DNA of 64,000 nucleotides, taken from the NCBI GenBank assembly GCA_024278955.1, contig JAJRSE010000142.1, forward strand, positions 32,098 through 96,097, given 5' to 3'. The notes beneath the pieces are model-generated. The model made no database searches. It saw nothing but the letters and a program-made list of their open reading frames with translations, and was not told the DNA's origin. The stretch's first letter is position 1. Every line of letters begins with the position of its first letter. Of the stretch, positions 61,741-64,000 are shown piece after piece. This DNA comes from Planctomycetota bacterium (GTDB lineage: Bacteria > Planctomycetota > Planctomycetia > Pirellulales > Lacipirellulaceae). The translations under genes and the position numbers were made by a program.

Positions 61741-62955
61741 CTATGCTCGAATCACATGAGCGCCGCGGGCAGGACGGGTCGCAAAGAGACGTGGGGCGAT
61801 CCCCGCGCTTTTGAGATAGCGTGAGCTCAAAGTCTGTTTGACCGAAGCAAGCGAGTCGGTTTTGACGAGGCTCACGGTGCAGCCGCCAAAACCGCCGCCT
61901 GTCATACGAGAACCGTAGACCCCGCCTTCGACGCCAATTTCTCGTGCGATATCGACGAGCAGGTCAAGCTCCTGGCAACTTACTTCGTAGTCATCGCGAA
62001 GCGAGTCGTGGCTGGCAAACATCAGTTCCCCGGCTGTGTTCCAATCTTCTGCGCAAATTGCGTCGGCAGCATGAAGTGTGCGAATGTTCTCGCTAATCAC
62101 ATGCCGAGCACGTCGGTTTATCGTATCGCCTAACTCAGTTGAAGATTTTTCTAGTCCCGCTAGCGTAACGTCTCGTAGGGATGGGACGCCCAACGATTTC
62201 GCCGCAGCTTCGCATTGTTGGCGTCGCTCTCGATACTCGCTCCCTGCCAGTTCATGATCGACGCTGCTATTCGTAATCAAGATGGTCACGTCAGGCGAAG
62301 TGAAGGCGATTGGTTTGATTTCTTGCGAACGGCAATCAATCAGCATGAGAGCATCTTCTTGGCCAAAGACGCTAGAGAACTGATCCATGATGCCGCAAGG
62401 AACGCCTGCAAATTGATGCTCGGCTTGCTGGCAAAGCAATGCCTTTTCTTTTGGCAAAATCGAAGTGTCTAAAAGGGCTTCGAGAAGTGTAGCAACCGAG
62501 ACCTCGAGCGCCGCACTGCTCGACAATCCTCCTCCTAAAGGAACCGAGGATTGAATCACCGCATTGAACGAGGGGAGAGAGAACTCGCGTTCTAGGAATC
62601 CGGCAAGGACTCCTTTGACGTAATTGGTCCAGTTTCCAGGAACCGATTTTTTAATCTTGCCCAAAGAAACACGGAACGAGCCACCAAGATTTGCACTATG
62701 AAATACTGCGGACTTGCCGCTATTTTTTCCGCTTAATTCGGTATTGATATCGGCCGCTACAACGACATAGCGGTCGATAGCCATCGGCAGAACGAAGCCC
62801 TCGTTATAATCGGTGTGTTCGCCAATGAGATTCACGCGCCCCGGCGAGGCAACAAGCCAACGAGGTTTGCAGCCGAAAGTTTCGACGAAGTGCTGATCTG
62901 CTTGCCGAGCACAGGCTTCAAGCGTGCTGCTAGCCACGTTTTGTGGATTCGTCAT
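61741..62955 (-). CDS. galK: Galactokinase (GalK)
   Basis: GHMP kinase of 404 residues that phosphorylates galactose at C1. Signature motifs: GRVNLIGEHTDYNEGFVLPMAI (galactokinase signature), VPLGGGLSSSAALEVSVA (ATP-binding GHMP loop), and RMTGGGFGGCTVSLV near the end. ATG 62955 has AGGAG about 5 bases upstream, formed at the edge of the inserted IS630 element. Probably co-transcribed with the downstream symporter. Confidence 0.93.
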   Translation of the reverse strand: MTNPQNVASSTLEACARQADQHFVETFGCKPRWLVASPGRVNLIGEHTDYNEGFVLPMAIDRYVVVAADINTELSGKNSGKSAVFHSANLGGSFRVSLGKIKKSVPGNWTNYVKGVLAGFLEREFSLPSFNAVIQSSVPLGGGLSSSAALEVSVATLLEALLDTSILPKEKALLCQQAEHQFAGVPCGIMDQFSSVFGQEDALMLIDCRSQEIKPIAFTSPDVTILITNSSVDHELAGSEYRERRQQCEAAAKSLGVPSLRDVTLAGLEKSSTELGDTINRRARHVISENIRTLHAADAICAEDWNTAGELMFASHDSLRDDYEVSCQELDLLVDIAREIGVEGGVYGSRMTGGGFGGCTVSLVKTDSLASVKQTLSSRYLKSAGIAPRLFATRPARGAHVIRA

Positions 62956-62963
62956 TTATCTCC

Positions 62964-63825
62964 TAGTGCTTTGTCCCAGCTAAGAATTAGGGTAGGCTCG
63001 ATTGCAATGTTCTGGGATGCTTCGTGGAACACGGAGGTATCCCATGAAGAAAAAGTATATCGTTCGACTGAGCGATCAGGAACGTCAAGAGCTTCGGGCG
63101 GTGATTAAGAAACTATCAGGAACGGGCCAAAAGTGCGGCGTGCCCAGATCCTGCTCAAATCGGATGCCGACGGCCCCGGGTGGACCGATGCGAAGATCTC
63201 TGACGCGTTCGGCTGTCGAATCAAAACGGTCGAGAACATCCGTCAGCGTTTAGTTGAAAACGGCTTTCGACAGGCACTTGAGAGTAAAAAACGCGACCAG
63301 CCACCGACCGAAAAGTTGCTTGATGGCAAGCAGGAAGCCCAAGTCATCGCGTTGCGACTCGGCTCACCACCCAAAGGTTATGCCAACTGGACGCTTCGAT
63401 TGCTTGCACGCAAGGTTGTTGAACTGGAAATCGCTCCTCAAGCCAGTCGCATGACGGTGTCGCGGACGCTTAAAAAAACAACATGACCAATCGCAAGATT
63501 CAGTACTGGGTCATACCACCAGTCCACAATGCCGAGTTTGTTGCCTGCATGGAAGATGTGCTGGAGATCTACGAAAAACCGTATGATTCGGCGATTCCCG
63601 TCGTCTGCATGGAAGCAAGGCTTGCCGCCGACCGATGAGGGAGGAGGAAGGCAAGTCGCGGTAGGGGTAACACGGTCCAACTGGTGAAGCGCGTCAAAAC
63701 GCCGATTGCTGCCACTCAAGAGCATCCTCAACGTGTCGATTACGAGTATGAGCGTGCTGATGTCGCGAACATTTTCATGTTTGCAGAACCGTGTCACCGG
63801 AACCTGAAATTTAGGAGTTAGCGAA
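62964..63825 (+). mobile_element. IS630-family insertion element, decayed, right end not identified
   Basis: Left end TAGTGCTTTGTCCCAGC at 62964 matches the terminal repeats of the miniature elements at 42648 and 44181. Inside is a two-frame transposase remnant. The expected right terminal repeat was not found before 64000, so the element is truncated or ends in rearranged sequence. It is inserted about 9 bases upstream of the galK start. Confidence 0.85.
63044..63821 (+). pseudogene. IS630-type transposase remnant
   Basis: Part 1 begins MKKKYIVRLSDQERQELRAV and needs a one-base shift near 63131 (an A is missing in GGCCAAAAG) to continue as VRRAQILLKSDADGPGWTD, with an HTH (IKTVENIRQRLVENGF), to ...TLKKTT-stop. 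Part 2 starts in an ATGA overlap at 63483 (MTNRKIQYWVIPP), after an A-rich slippery CTTAAAAAAACAAC typical of this family's frameshift signal. It is broken right at the first DDE aspartate (VVCMEARLAADR-stop), resumes as RVKTPIAATQEHPQRVDYEYERAD and ends at 63821. The catalytic core is missing, so it is inactive. Confidence 0.88.
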
Positions 63826-64000
63826 CCCGAAGTCTTACGCGTTTTATTTCTTGGTAAACTTTGCGGATTAGGTCGCCTGCGGCGACCCGATTCCCAAAAT
63901 CGTCAGCTCTGCCCATCTTCAGGGATTTGAAAATCCCTGATGGAGTCGGAGTTGTCGAAACTGACAAAGGATGAAATCGTGACACTTCAAGTTCTTCACA
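63822..64000. other. Unassigned sequence at the window end
   Basis: About 180 bases past the transposase remnant. Two small palindromes are visible: GGTCGCC-TGC-GGCGACC at 63871-63887 and AGGGATTT-GA-AAATCCCT at 63921-63938. No coding frame could be assigned. The sequence may belong to another mobile fragment or to the promoter of a gene outside the window. Confidence 0.4.

Noticed and set aside
63871..63938. Two small palindromes as the right end of the IS630 element
   Set aside because: Neither resembles the AGTGCTTTGTC left end.
1..64000. tRNA, rRNA, riboswitch or prophage genes
   Set aside because: None could be recognised by eye in the gaps between genes; a covariance-model scan would be needed to exclude small RNAs.

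Overview
The window looks like a chromosomal segment of a planctomycete, most likely of the order Pirellulales. The reasons are an N-terminal LEDRLFMSAD tag on a large secreted protease (the LEPRxLL-like tag of planctomycete surface proteins), a transmembrane Ser/Thr kinase, several CsrA-like proteins, a two-frame IS630 transposase and intermediate GC. No rRNA, tRNA or CRISPR array was seen. The taxonomic placement is inference.

Layout. 1-1167: 5' part of a membrane Ser/Thr protein kinase gene, cut by the window edge. 1885-4761: secreted subtilase with near-identical tandem repeats. 4765-25875: a long minus-strand operon-like block for a cell-surface polysaccharide. It holds glycosyltransferases, a Wzy-like polymerase, a Wzx-like flippase broken at a T10 tract, a CDP-3,6-dideoxyhexose pathway (DdhA, DdhB, DdhC, an RmlC-like epimerase and an SDR reductase), an HAD/ATP-grasp pair, a methyltransferase, a sugar aminotransferase, a fused glycosyltransferase-phosphoglycosyltransferase, the three UDP-L-FucNAc genes (CapG, CapF, CapE) and a GalE-like epimerase. 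26297-34437, divergent: Wza-like export lipoprotein, Wzc-like tyrosine autokinase, O-antigen-ligase/polymerase with a TPR tail, and a membrane PglF/WbpM-like dehydratase. The CpsB-type phosphatase that would oppose Wzc lies further on at 39877-40686. The minus-strand block can thus supply nucleotide sugars, lipid-linked assembly and flipping, and the plus-strand block chain-length control and export.

34450-44093: a tiny zinc-ribbon protein, an OxyR with both redox cysteines divergent from a di-heme cytochrome c, two paralogous small secreted proteins (one stopped early by an in-frame TAG), a Tat-exported HExxH protein overlapping the CpsB gene, an M24 peptidase, a CsrA, and a DinB/WYL-regulator pair flanked by two miniature transposons of the IS630 type. 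44416-54781: DUF3311 protein plus sodium:solute symporter, a glycosyltransferase, a FixL/FixJ-like two-component pair, a second DegT aminotransferase, a CobW-family GTPase, a lipoprotein alpha/beta hydrolase and a second CsrA.

55105-62955: a sugar/uronate catabolism neighbourhood (UxaE-like tagaturonate epimerase, two large SSS symporters, NagB, GalK). 62964-64000: a decayed IS630 element inserted against the galK ribosome binding site, then about 180 bases of unassigned sequence.

The points most worth a second look are the homopolymer-interrupted flippase, the in-frame amber codon in one of two paralogs, the family of IS630-derived miniature elements with an associated 41-bp double-hairpin repeat, and the combination of L-FucNAc and ascarylose-like dideoxysugar pathways in one planctomycete locus.
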